Source: UBA4729 sp038231175
GTDB taxonomy: Bacteria > Patescibacteriota > Saccharimonadia > Saccharimonadales > UBA4665
Assembly (NCBI GenBank): GCA_038231175.1
Contig: JBBRLU010000023.1
Span: forward strand, 1 to 16,710
DNA: 16,710 nt
Direction: 5' to 3'
The stretch's first letter is position 1; each line of letters starts with the position of its first letter. Below, one piece after another: positions 1 through 5,442 of the stretch. The notes under the pieces are model-generated. The model saw only the letters and a program-made list of their open reading frames with translations. It was not told the origin of the DNA and made no database searches. A program made the position numbers and the translations under genes.

Positions 1-356
1 AGTCTGATCTGGTCGGCGTCAAAGCTCAGTTGCTTACTTTTGCCGTAGGTGCCGTCGTTTAACACCCGCACTCGCAGCGTAACCGTGTGGCCGTACAGCG
101 GCGCGTAAGCCTCCAGTTGCCGCTGTACTACCCCGCCCCGCCATAAGCCGAGACAGACACCGAACAGCCCGACGAGCACGACCGCAGCGAGCGTTCGACG
201 ATGAGCTAGAAAGATGCACAGCACCAGAGTAATTCCAGCTGCCGCCGCGGTGGCCGAAAAACCACGACGGACCAAGCCCAGGCCGATCAGGCAACCAACG
301 CAACCAGCTATGAGCAGGCTGGTGCGCCGGAACCGATGACCAAAAACCCTGTGCAT
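1..356 (-). CDS. comEC: ComEC/Rec2-like DNA uptake channel, N-terminal fragment (cut by window edge)
   Basis: About 118 residues are visible, reading from an ATG at 356 toward position 1 with no stop, so the gene continues outside the window. The protein starts MHRVFGHRFRRTSLLIAG, has three closely spaced hydrophobic helices (roughly residues 13-29, 36-50 and 55-71), then a soluble beta-rich stretch (HTVTLRVRVLNDGTYGKSK). This is the layout of the N-terminal DUF4131 region of ComEC, where short helices precede an OB-like extracytoplasmic domain. ComEC is the inner-membrane channel for single-stranded DNA in natural transformation. The call rests on architecture and short local resemblance, because the diagnostic competence and metallo-beta-lactamase domains lie outside the window. 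A TTG at 359 is an alternative start. An extended -10 element sits 7 nt before the ATG, so the mRNA may be almost leaderless. The open frame in another phase over the same bases (34-378) has no protein-like character. Confidence 0.68.
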   Translation of the reverse strand, partial: MHRVFGHRFRRTSLLIAGCVGCLIGLGLVRRGFSATAAAAGITLVLCIFLAHRRTLAAVVLVGLFGVCLGLWRGGVVQRQLEAYAPLYGHTVTLRVRVLNDGTYGKSKQLSFDADQIR

Positions 357-363
357 CAAGGCG

Positions 364-372
364 ATTGTAGCA
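364..372 (-). promoter_or_regulatory. Extended -10 promoter of comEC-like gene
   Basis: Read on the minus strand, the sequence is TGC TACAAT, an extended -10 element (TGn plus a 5/6 match to TATAAT). It ends 7 nt before the ATG at 356. No convincing -35 is visible, which is usual for extended -10 promoters. Transcription would start at or one base from the start codon. Confidence 0.5.
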
Positions 373-397
373 AGCCATACCGCTTAAGCCGCTAACA

Positions 398-438
398 GTT
401 AAGGAAAAGTTAATGATTAAAGTTAATCTAAGGGTTAA
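398..438. repeat. Four phased GTTAA repeats between the HIT gene and the comEC promoter
   Basis: GTTAA occurs at 398-402, 409-413, 422-426 and 434-438, a spacing of 11, 13 and 12 bp, about one helical turn. Two of the copies fall in an inverted repeat, GATTAA-AG-TTAATC at 415-428. The cluster spans the stop codon of the HIT gene (428-430) and lies just upstream of the comEC promoter. It could be an operator, an A/T-rich UP element or a weak transcription end. It could also be chance in an A/T-rich gap. Confidence 0.3.
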
Positions 439-895
439 TCGTCTGCTCGGCAGCGATAATCTTCTGTTGGATAACTGTTAACTGCTCGTCGGGCATGGCC
501 GGGCCTTCAGCGGTAGTGATAAAGCCTTGGTAATTGTCGCTATAGCTCGTGTGGTCGCTCCAGACATCAGTCTGGGCGGCTAGTTCGCCGTGCAACGGAA
601 TCAGTTTGGCGTGCACGTAAGCCACGCCGGTACCCTCAAAGACTAGCGCCACGCGCTGAACGTCAAGTGCCCGCTGAAGTAAACGAGCCACCTGTCGTGT
701 CGCCCGCAAAAGATCATCATACTGCTGGTCGGTCAGAGCAAACAGGTAATCACCGGGGTTAGTCTTCGGAATGACGACGGTTAAACCGGGAGTATTAGGA
801 AACGGCGTTAAAAACGCCAGGTGCTCATCGTCTTCCCACACTTTGTAGCTGCTCATCTCGCCTCGGACAATTTTATCGAAGATCGTATCGCTCAT
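428..895 (-). CDS. HIT-family protein with altered catalytic motif
   Basis: The 155-residue protein has the fold signature of the histidine-triad superfamily. FDKIVRGEMSSYKVWEDDEHLAFL (residues 6-29) matches the N-terminus of Hint-type proteins, VVIPKTNPGDYLFALTD (40-56) matches the central strand-helix, and VAYVHAKLIPLH (91-102) matches the active-site strand. Family members hydrolyse or transfer nucleotidyl groups from nucleoside phosphoramidates or dinucleoside polyphosphates. The normal HxHxHxx motif reads Y93-V-H95-A-K97-L-I here, so the central nucleophile histidine is kept while the two flanking histidines are replaced. Activity may be changed or lost. The ATG at 895 is supported by an extended -10 element exactly 6 nt upstream, implying a leaderless transcript. 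The gene is co-directional with comEC and the PAS gene, but each has its own promoter. Confidence 0.88.
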   Translation of the reverse strand: MSDTIFDKIVRGEMSSYKVWEDDEHLAFLTPFPNTPGLTVVIPKTNPGDYLFALTDQQYDDLLRATRQVARLLQRALDVQRVALVFEGTGVAYVHAKLIPLHGELAAQTDVWSDHTSYSDNYQGFITTAEGPAMPDEQLTVIQQKIIAAEQTINP

Positions 896-901
896 ACCAT
901 A

Positions 902-910
902 ATGATAGCA
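902..910 (-). promoter_or_regulatory. Leaderless extended -10 promoter of HIT gene
   Basis: On the minus strand this reads TGC TATCAT, an extended -10 element with a 5/6 match to TATAAT, followed by exactly 6 nt and then ATG at 895. With canonical -10 geometry the A of the ATG is +1. No good -35 is seen. Confidence 0.55.
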
Positions 911-960
911 AATAAACGCAACCGGCTACTATCTTAGGCCTGCGGAGTCTGACTGTTAAA

Positions 961-1404
961 CTAACTAGCTAAAGCTTGGGCTGAAAGTAATTTTTTAATT
1001 TCAGCTGCTTGCGCTTTGACCAATTTTTCTAGTTCGATACGGCCGGTTTCATCACGGGAAGTCACTAGGAGCCACTGTACGTTATGGTAATCGTCGAACA
1101 GCGGGGCGATAGTCACCTCCCAATACCTCATATTGCCTTTAAAAGTCGGGCAATAGCCTTCGAACCTAGCCATCTTGCCAGCAGCTGCTTTCTTAAGCGC
1201 AGCAGCTGCAAGTGGCTGTAGGCTACCGTTCCAAAACTCGAGCCAGTTCGTACCAATCACAGCCTGCTCGTCGTCAATTTCCATAACTTTCAAGCCGTTA
1301 GGGTTGAATGACAGTAATAGCCCGTCGGCGTCCATGACTTTGACGCAGTCAGCCGATGAATTATAGAAACAGCTAATTATCTTATCCGTTGGCAAATCAG
1401 TCAT
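961..1404 (-). CDS. Stand-alone PAS-domain protein
   Basis: This 147-residue protein consists almost wholly of one PAS domain. The N-terminal cap and first strands read SADCVKVMDADGLLLSFNPNG (17-37). A central helix runs through IGTNWLEFW (50-58), and the C-terminal strands read MRYWEVTIAPLFDDYHNVQWLL (92-113) followed by VTSRDETGRIELE. A short charged helix (about 122-144) ends the protein and could be a coiled-coil dimer or signalling helix. No kinase, GGDEF or DNA-binding domain is attached, so it must signal through a partner or simply bind a ligand. Other members carry haem, flavin or small metabolites, and the ligand cannot be read here. The ATG at 1404 is fixed by a full promoter whose -10 ends 6 nt upstream. 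The GGDEF gene at 8360 is one possible but unproven partner. Confidence 0.85.
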   Translation of the reverse strand: MTDLPTDKIISCFYNSSADCVKVMDADGLLLSFNPNGLKVMEIDDEQAVIGTNWLEFWNGSLQPLAAAALKKAAAGKMARFEGYCPTFKGNMRYWEVTIAPLFDDYHNVQWLLVTSRDETGRIELEKLVKAQAAEIKKLLSAQALAS

Positions 1405-1410
1405 AGTGTC

Positions 1411-1439
1411 ATAGTAATCCAGCCACCATGTTTATTCAA
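1411..1439 (-). promoter_or_regulatory. Leaderless sigma70-type promoter of PAS gene
   Basis: Minus strand: -35 TTGAAT (1434-1439), 17-bp spacer, -10 TACTAT (1411-1416), then 6 nt and ATG at 1404. Both boxes and the spacer are canonical, so transcription should begin at the first base of the start codon. Confidence 0.65.
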
Positions 1440-1467
1440 CGACTGAACATTTCAGACTACTTGCGCT

Positions 1468-1486
1468 TGGAAGGCCCAGTGAGACT
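1468..1486 (-). repeat. Duplicated tRNA-Lys 3' end (putative attachment-site copy)
   Basis: These 19 bases match the 3' end of tRNA-Lys (3329-3347) at 18 of 19 positions in the same orientation, with one difference (A1472 against G3333). The copy covers the CCA end, the 3' acceptor strand, the 3' half of the T stem and the edge of the T loop. That is the part of a tRNA that integrases typically use as an attachment core. No other part of a tRNA is present. The copy and the tRNA bracket the GH114 and 213-codon genes. Confidence 0.6.
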
Positions 1487-1498
1487 ATCGCGACTAAA

Positions 1499-2113
1499 CT
1501 ACTCAAGTTTAAGGAGCCGCTGTAAATCTTCCAGAGTGTTAACCTCATTTCCAAGCACGGCATCATAAACATCACTGAAAAAGACTGTCTTACCGTACAG
1601 ACCCCTTCGGATAAGATCGTACTTAGCTACTAATATCAGGTCTCGCTGTGGTTGCCCAAGTTGGGACGGTGGTTCGGCGTAGATGTCTGTATCATTTTCG
1701 ATCCACTGCGGTTTTTGCAGCCAACAATCAACACCCCAGCGCTCATTTTCAAATGGTATTTCTAACCCGAGCCAGTACCCTTTTGGTCTGCCGGCATGCA
1801 TCGATTCGAAATTAACGGTGTCGGCCGTAGTAACTCTACGCACATATTTAGATTCGACCATCGCCCTGACTAAACCAGCGAACGTCTGCTTATCGGCAAC
1901 TTCGGATATAAGTCCTAAATCTAAATCGGGGTAGACCATCAGATCGTATTTGTAGCTCCCTCCAATCTCAGTTAGCTGTCCGTGATTGGCAAAAATATCA
2001 AAGATTCCAGTGGATTTAACCAGCTTATCCGTTTGTTTTCTCAGCCGTTGCTGCTCAGCTCTTAAAAATTCTGGGTCTGGATGAGGGTCTGTGAATTCGG
2101 GTAAAGTCATCAT
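1499..2113 (-). CDS. Unrecognised protein, possibly nucleotidyltransferase-like
   Basis: The frame is open from 2140. ATG codons at 2113 and 2110 are the more likely starts, because the -10-like element at 2124-2132 would place the transcript start inside the longer version. From 2113 the protein has 204 residues. A segment GSYKYDLMVYPDLDLGL (about residues 52-68) combines a glycine-serine turn with acidic residues in PDLDL. This resembles the GS...DxD core of the polymerase-beta-type nucleotidyltransferase superfamily. Later come a W-rich region (ERWGVDCWLQKPQWIEND) and a helical tail (LILVAKYDLIRRGLYGKTVFFSDVYDAVL) ending NTLEDLQRLL. I cannot name the family or the substrate. An alternative is a protein that only resembles this fold. 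The gene shares its AT-rich composition with the GH114 gene upstream. Confidence 0.6.
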   Translation of the reverse strand: MMTLPEFTDPHPDPEFLRAEQQRLRKQTDKLVKSTGIFDIFANHGQLTEIGGSYKYDLMVYPDLDLGLISEVADKQTFAGLVRAMVESKYVRRVTTADTVNFESMHAGRPKGYWLGLEIPFENERWGVDCWLQKPQWIENDTDIYAEPPSQLGQPQRDLILVAKYDLIRRGLYGKTVFFSDVYDAVLGNEVNTLEDLQRLLKLE

Positions 2114-2123
2114 AGGTAGACTT

Positions 2124-2132
2124 AGTTTAGCA
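2124..2132 (-). promoter_or_regulatory. Possible extended -10 before the 204-residue gene
   Basis: Minus strand TGC TAAACT (4/6 match to TATAAT plus TGn), ending 10 nt before the ATG at 2113 and 13 nt before the ATG at 2110. This gives a leader of only a few bases. No -35 and no Shine-Dalgarno are evident. It is weaker than the other promoters in the window. Confidence 0.35.
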
Positions 2133-2169
2133 AATAACACGAACCGTTACCCGAGTATGCGCGGCGTCT

Positions 2170-3084
2170 TTATCTGCAAGCTACTCTGTAGGTGTCCAGC
2201 TCTAAGTTTTTGCGAAGCGAGTTAAAGTTAAGCCGATTGGCTTCAGCACAAAACTGGTTAGGCTCTAGATTATACTCAACATTGAACACCGCTTTGCCCG
2301 CTTTGCTAAAGGGCTGTAACTTGTCGCATTCATGGTTTTCGAAACATTGCTCGTTCAGCTCCCAATCATACAGACGTACCAACGCAGCCGTCTGGTCCAA
2401 GTCATTCTTTAGAGCGATTGAAAGACCGCGCTTATGAGCTGCCTGAGCGAGATAGGTGTTATAACGAAGCTGATCATCAGCACCTAACGGAAAACCGGTA
2501 TCCTCTTGATAGGCGTTCACATTATCTGGTTCGACGCTATCGAAACCTTTGGCTTTACAACTATCCAGACGTTTATCCATGATGGACTGCAGCACATCCA
2601 GGCGACGGATATCAAGCCATTTTTCACCAGGCCAACCCGTATAGTCCTTACCGACGACTGATGCCGGAAAGCTATTGGCATCGGGTCGCCAGTCTTCATA
2701 GGCTCCAGCGTTCACATAACACACGACATGACTACCCTTACTATGCAACGCTTGTATGACCGACGCCGAGTTTTCAAACAGGTCTATATCAAACATAGCC
2801 ACGTTGGGCGATTGGTCTACGTTGCCTAATAACTGCCATTGCCAGGAAGTATTGACAGGCGGGACCCAGGTTGCTGATGGCGTAGTAGGAGATTTACTTG
2901 ATTCTATAATTGGGTTAGACCCTGTGATCGTATCTTTGCCCGTAGTTTGTAGTGCCTGAGAAGGATGCTGTTGTGCGTGCTGATGAACCTTGAACCCGGC
3001 AAATACGATAATTACCAGTGTAAGAGCAGAAAATATAATTAAAATGAGTGAGCTACCATGTTCATTAAGAGCTTTTTGCTTCAT
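2170..3084 (-). CDS. Membrane-anchored GH114 (endo-alpha-1,4-polygalactosaminidase-type) glycosidase
   Basis: The 304-residue protein begins with a short charged tail and one hydrophobic helix (residues 12-31, SLILIIFSALTLVIIVFAGF), a signal anchor or uncleaved signal. A low-complexity Ser/Thr/Pro linker follows (about 35-75), then a TIM-barrel-like domain of the GH114/TM1410 family. Family hallmarks are WQWQLLGNVD (81-90), MFDIDLF (97-103), VVCYVNAGAYEDWRPD (120-135), the aromatic WPGEKWLDIR (151-160), and GFDSVEPDNVNAY (180-192), whose acidic E185/D187 are the likely catalytic region. Characterised relatives cleave alpha-1,4-linked galactosamine polymers in exopolysaccharide. Here the enzyme would face outward, perhaps acting on a host or biofilm glycan. 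The substrate is inferred. The start is fixed by a canonical promoter 6 nt upstream. The gene lies inside the tRNA-Lys-bounded islet and is more AT-rich than its neighbours. Confidence 0.85.
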   Translation of the reverse strand: MKQKALNEHGSSLILIIFSALTLVIIVFAGFKVHQHAQQHPSQALQTTGKDTITGSNPIIESSKSPTTPSATWVPPVNTSWQWQLLGNVDQSPNVAMFDIDLFENSASVIQALHSKGSHVVCYVNAGAYEDWRPDANSFPASVVGKDYTGWPGEKWLDIRRLDVLQSIMDKRLDSCKAKGFDSVEPDNVNAYQEDTGFPLGADDQLRYNTYLAQAAHKRGLSIALKNDLDQTAALVRLYDWELNEQCFENHECDKLQPFSKAGKAVFNVEYNLEPNQFCAEANRLNFNSLRKNLELDTYRVACR

Positions 3085-3090
3085 ACGCTA

Positions 3091-3119
3091 ATCATAGATA
3101 AAAATTCATATCTTGTTAA
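3091..3119 (-). promoter_or_regulatory. Leaderless sigma70-type promoter of GH114 gene
   Basis: Minus strand: -35 TTAACA (3114-3119, 5/6 match), 17-bp spacer, -10 TATGAT (3091-3096, 5/6 match), 6 nt, then ATG at 3084. This is the clearest leaderless promoter in the window. Confidence 0.7.
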
Positions 3120-3131
3120 GCGGTATTTATT

Positions 3132-3150
3132 TGGCCAGGCCAGTGAGACT
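3132..3150 (-). repeat. Degenerate second copy of a tRNA 3' end
   Basis: Compared with the 19-nt tRNA-Lys 3' end at 3329-3347, this stretch matches at 15 positions, including an unbroken run of 11 bases (CCAGTGAGACT on the plus strand). The minus strand also ends in CCA, as a tRNA would. No body of a tRNA precedes it. It looks like an older or diverged attachment copy or a tRNA remnant. Confidence 0.4.
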
Positions 3151-3164
3151 AGCGGCCAGCGGCC
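3151..3164. repeat. Tandem 7-bp repeat AGCGGCC x2
   Basis: AGCGGCC is repeated directly at 3151-3157 and 3158-3164, immediately next to the degenerate tRNA-end copy and before the first large hairpin. Confidence 0.45.
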
Positions 3165-3170
3165 TTCTCC

Positions 3171-3211
3171 GCAAAGTTGTGCTCGGAGCTTGCTCCTGCG
3201 TGCGACTTTGC
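3171..3211. repeat. Large imperfect hairpin 1
   Basis: The outer arms GCAAAGT (3171-3177) and ACTTTGC (3205-3211) are perfectly complementary. The stem continues inward through several wobble pairs to an inner helix, GGAG-CTTG-CTCC, at 3185-3196. It has no poly-T tail, so it is unlikely to be a simple terminator. It could be part of a structured RNA or a palindromic repeat element. Confidence 0.5.
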
Positions 3212-3216
3212 TACGC

Positions 3217-3271
3217 GAACTAACGACACTACGCATCTTTTTCTGCGAAAAATATGCTATGTCGTGAGTTC
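3217..3271. repeat. 55-nt imperfect palindrome containing inverted copies of a tRNA-Lys T-arm segment
   Basis: The outer arms are GAACT-A-ACGAC (3217-3227) and GTCGT-G-AGTTC (3261-3271). The inner arms GCAT and ATGC flank TTTTT and AAAAA around a CTGCG loop. The outer arm GAACTAACGACAC matches the tRNA-Lys T-arm segment GAACTCACGACAC (from 3349) at 12 of 13 positions. The other arm is its inverted copy, identical over 12 bases (3260-3271 against 3349-3360). The palindrome therefore looks built from an inverted duplication of tRNA sequence. Confidence 0.5.
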
Positions 3272-3292
3272 GAATCCTGCTAGATTCTGCCA
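3266..3292 (+). repeat. Plus-strand tRNA 3'-end-like fragment
   Basis: The plus strand reads a T-loop-like TTCGAAT (3269-3275), then CCTGC and AGATTC, and ends in CCA at 3290-3292, the order expected at the 3' end of a tRNA gene. The preceding GTGAG does not pair with CCTGC, and no matching 5' acceptor strand is found upstream, so this is not a functional tRNA. It may be the 3' part of another tRNA joined here by integration or recombination. Confidence 0.4.
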
Positions 3293-3294
3293 TT

Positions 3295-3326
3295 AAAAAA
3301 GACCTACCTTTCGGTAAGTCTTTTTT
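3295..3326 (-). terminator. Bidirectional intrinsic terminator after tRNA-Lys
   Basis: A6-GAC, one mismatch, TACC, loop TTTC, GGTA, mismatch, GTC-T6 forms a stem flanked by A and T runs. It can terminate in either direction. On the minus strand it lies 3 bases past the CCA end of tRNA-Lys, so it ends that transcript. Confidence 0.8.
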
Positions 3327-3328
3327 AT

Positions 3329-3405
3329 TGGAGGGCCCAGTGAGACTTGAACTCACGACACCCTGCTTAAAAGGCAGGTGCTCTAACCAGCTGAGCTATG
3401 GGCCC
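3329..3405 (-). tRNA. tRNA-Lys (anticodon TTT)
   Basis: The minus strand folds as a complete 77-nt cloverleaf including an encoded CCA. The acceptor stem pairs GGGCCCA (3405-3399) with TGGGCCC (3339-3333), followed by discriminator T and CCA. The D arm is GCTC...GAGC with an AGCTGGTTA loop. The anticodon arm is CCTGC-CTTTTAA-GCAGG with anticodon TTT. The T arm is GTGAG-TTCAAGT-CTCAC. It has its own promoter and a terminator. Its 3' end is copied at 1468-1486, so it may serve as an integration site. Confidence 0.97.
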
Positions 3406-3416
3406 TTGACCTCTAC

Positions 3417-3444
3417 ATTATCCGGGTTTACGGCGAAAAGTCAA
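3417..3444 (-). promoter_or_regulatory. Promoter of tRNA-Lys
   Basis: Minus strand: -35 TTGACT (3439-3444), 16-bp spacer, -10 GATAAT (3417-3422, 5/6 match). Transcription would begin about 5 bases before the mature tRNA 5' end. The -35 overlaps the last bases of the isomerase gene. Confidence 0.6.
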
Positions 3445-3977
3445 TCTGTTAATGGTGTAAAACCGGCAGCTTCAAGCAGCGGGATTTGCAAACGGCACCA
3501 TTCAGAATATTTGTCAGTGTAGCGCGCGGCATCAGTAGTAAAGTCTGGCCAGCTCATCCAGACGTAGGCTTCGACCTCGGCCGGGTTGGGTGCGGGCGCG
3601 CCGATGGCCCGGGCGACGTAGACCGGACAACATTCATTCTCGACGATCCCGTTAAGTTCACAACGGTACCTGAAGCGTGGCAACACCAATGTCAACTCAG
3701 TAACTGTCAGATCTAATTCATAGTCTAAGCGGCGGGCTATGGCTGCTTCGATGGGCTCGTCCGGCGCCGGGTGGCCACAGCAGCTGTTGGTCCAGATACC
3801 GGGCCAGACTTTCTTGCTGAGGGCACGCTGGGTAATTAGCACCTGCCCGGCGTCGTTAAAGACGTAGCAGGAAAAGGCTAGGTGGAGCAGCGTGTTGGCG
3901 TTATGGCTGGCTAATTTTGGGGCGGTCCCGATCGGCTGCCAGTCGTCATCCAGTAAGACGATCCGCTCACTTTCCAT
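3441..3977 (-). CDS. idi: Isopentenyl-diphosphate delta-isomerase, type 1
   Basis: Type 1 IDI interconverts IPP and DMAPP using a Nudix-fold domain with a catalytic cysteine and glutamate. Hallmarks are HLAFSCYVFN, ITQRALSKKVWPGIWTNSCCGHP (Nudix core with the catalytic Cys) and GIVENECCPVY (catalytic and metal-binding glutamates). The frame opens at a GTG at 4004, with ATGs at 3989 and 3977. I chose 3977 because it puts two metal-ligand histidines at 25 and 32 and the catalytic cysteine at 67, the same numbers as in the E. coli enzyme. No start has a good Shine-Dalgarno. With this start the gene overlaps the upstream membrane-protein gene by 11 nt, suggesting translational coupling. No other isoprenoid gene is visible. 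In an organism without a full MEP or mevalonate pathway it could balance IPP/DMAPP taken from a host, which is inference. Confidence 0.93.
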   Translation of the reverse strand: MESERIVLLDDDWQPIGTAPKLASHNANTLLHLAFSCYVFNDAGQVLITQRALSKKVWPGIWTNSCCGHPAPDEPIEAAIARRLDYELDLTVTELTLVLPRFRYRCELNGIVENECCPVYVARAIGAPAPNPAEVEAYVWMSWPDFTTDAARYTDKYSEWCRLQIPLLEAAGFTPLTD

Positions 3978-4494
3978 GGTGCTTGCCATGTTTTTCTTCG
4001 CCACCTCCGGTTTTTGGTCGTTGCAGCCACAGTACTAGTAAACAGATCAGGGCGCTGCTACCGACGATCAGGTTCTGAGCCCGCGACAGCTGCGCCCACA
4101 ACGGTGAGGCGATGACGTTATGCGACAAGCCGGCGCTCAGTAGCGGTACGACGAGCAGACTACCCAGCAGGCCGACGCCGGCCGCCGGTAAGACGTTTAA
4201 CAGCAGCTTGGCGCCCTTGACGGTCTTGATCATGAACAGGGCGGTTAGAATGACCGGCAAGAGTAACAGTACTAACCGGACCAGGTTACTACCGCTGGCT
4301 ACGGCGTCGGTAACCGGAGCGGCGTGGGTGCTTTGCAGCAGGCTCATGAAGGAGTTGGCGTCGGCGGCTACGAATTGCACTAAGACGTCGCCCAGGCAGA
4401 GGCTTAAAAATACAAAGGTGGCATTAACGCGTAGCACCATCAACAGTAGTAGCGGGACTAGTACAATGGCGCCAAGAATAATTGAGGGAGTCAC
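3967..4494 (-). CDS. Membrane protein of unknown function
   Basis: The 175-residue protein starts with GTG and has about five hydrophobic helices (near residues 4-22, 25-43, 70-90, 97-120 and 141-157), with an extracytoplasmic-looking Ser/Ala/Asn-rich loop at 44-69. It ends in a basic, histidine-rich tail (GGGEEKHGKHHGK) that might bind metal or lipid headgroups. I do not recognise the family. The GTG at 4494 is supported by an extended -10 element whose end lies 6 nt upstream, so this appears to be a leaderless GTG-start transcript. Its 3' end overlaps the idi gene, the only clue to function. A role linked to isoprenoid lipid handling is possible but speculative. Confidence 0.8.
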   Translation of the reverse strand: MTPSIILGAIVLVPLLLLMVLRVNATFVFLSLCLGDVLVQFVAADANSFMSLLQSTHAAPVTDAVASGSNLVRLVLLLLPVILTALFMIKTVKGAKLLLNVLPAAGVGLLGSLLVVPLLSAGLSHNVIASPLWAQLSRAQNLIVGSSALICLLVLWLQRPKTGGGEEKHGKHHGK

Positions 4495-4500
4495 TCCTAA

Positions 4501-4509
4501 ACTATACCA
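4501..4509 (-). promoter_or_regulatory. Leaderless extended -10 promoter of membrane protein-idi operon
   Basis: Minus strand TGG TATAGT (TGn plus 5/6 -10), then 6 nt (TTAGGA), then GTG at 4494. The AGGA in the gap is too close to the start codon to act as a Shine-Dalgarno. Confidence 0.55.
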
Positions 4510-4539
4510 TGAGCGGAATGCCCACAGTGGCCAAGTACC

Positions 4540-5442
4540 TTAAGCCCCGACCTTATCTTTTTTGCGACGGGCTTTGGCGTTCTGCTCGATGTAATCCAAA
4601 ATCTTGCCGGCCACGTTATGATTGGTAACCTTTTCGATGCCGAATCCCGGGCTGGAGTTGACCTCCAGGACAAGCGGACCGCGGGCCGAGCGCATCATGT
4701 CGACACCACAGATCGGCAAGCCCATGGCTTTGGCGGCTTTTTGGGCGATCTTACGTTCCTCATCGGTCAATTTGACAGCGATGCCCTCGCCACCCTGGTG
4801 CAGGTTGGATCGGAAGTCGTCGTCTAGACTTTGACGCAGCATACTGGCGATCACCTTGCCATTGACGACGAAGGCCCGGATGTCGACACCGGCACTTTCC
4901 TGGATAAATTCCTGCACCAAGAAGTTGACGCCCTCGACATAGAAGGCCTGCATTACGGCCAACGCCGCCTTACGAGTTTCAGCCAGTACGACACCGTTAC
5001 CATGGGTCCCCCGAGCCACCTTGATGATGACCGGTGCCCCACCGACTTGCTCTAAGACGCCCTCAAAATCGGCGGTTTCACGGGCAAAGACGGTCTTAGG
5101 AATACCGACGCCCAACTTAGCCAAAAGCTGCATGCTGCGCAGTTTATCGCGCGAGCGGACGATGGCGATCGAGCTGGTGGTAGTAAAGACATTCTGCATC
5201 TCGAACTGACGCACCATGGCCGAGCCATACTTGGTCATATTGGAGGCGATGCGCGGGATGATGACGTCGACATCACGGACTTCTTTACCCAGGTAGTGCA
5301 CGACCGGGTTGCCGGCTTCCAGCGTCACATAGCACTTGGCGTAGTTAATGACGCGTACATCGTGGCCACGGGCCAGGGCTTCTTCCTTGAGGCGCTTGGT
5401 CGAGTAGTTACCTGGGCCTTTTGATAGGATAACAATATTCAT
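4540..5442 (-). CDS. rimK: RimK-family alpha-L-glutamate ligase (ATP-grasp)
   Basis: At 300 residues the protein has the length of E. coli RimK, and I can align it by eye over its full length. The N-terminal lobe reads MNIVILSKGPGNYSTKRL. Shared blocks include RQFEMQNVF, RSRDKLRSMQLLA, GGAPVIIKVARGTHGNGVVLAETR (ATP-binding lysine and glycine loop), FLVQEFIQESAGVDIRAFVV, DFRSNLHQGGEG, and the metal-binding GPLVLEVNSSPGFGIEK. RimK adds glutamates to the C-terminus of ribosomal protein S6 in E. coli; relatives ligate amino acids to other peptides or small molecules. The start overlaps the stop of the retropepsin gene in an ATGA, with a GGAG 8 nt upstream, so translation is coupled. S6 as the target here is an inference from the family. 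Confidence 0.93.
   Translation of the reverse strand: MNIVILSKGPGNYSTKRLKEEALARGHDVRVINYAKCYVTLEAGNPVVHYLGKEVRDVDVIIPRIASNMTKYGSAMVRQFEMQNVFTTTSSIAIVRSRDKLRSMQLLAKLGVGIPKTVFARETADFEGVLEQVGGAPVIIKVARGTHGNGVVLAETRKAALAVMQAFYVEGVNFLVQEFIQESAGVDIRAFVVNGKVIASMLRQSLDDDFRSNLHQGGEGIAVKLTDEERKIAQKAAKAMGLPICGVDMMRSARGPLVLEVNSSPGFGIEKVTNHNVAGKILDYIEQNAKARRKKDKVGA

Noticed and set aside
34..378. 114-codon minus-strand open frame at the left edge
   Set aside because: It is rich in Arg, Ser and Trp without family character. A neighbouring frame over the same bases gives a ComEC-like membrane sequence.
3217..3271. Integron attC site
   Set aside because: The palindrome lacks recognisable R box core sites (GTTRRRY/RYYYAAC), and no integron integrase is present.
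3266..3292. A second functional tRNA on the plus strand
   Set aside because: It has a T-loop and CCA, but the T stem does not pair and no 5' acceptor strand or anticodon arm precedes it. It is kept only as a fragment.
3081..3356. 91-codon minus-strand frame crossing tRNA-Lys, its terminator and the hairpin region
   Set aside because: It reads through the tRNA gene, and its apparent motif is the usual by-product of translating tRNA sequence.
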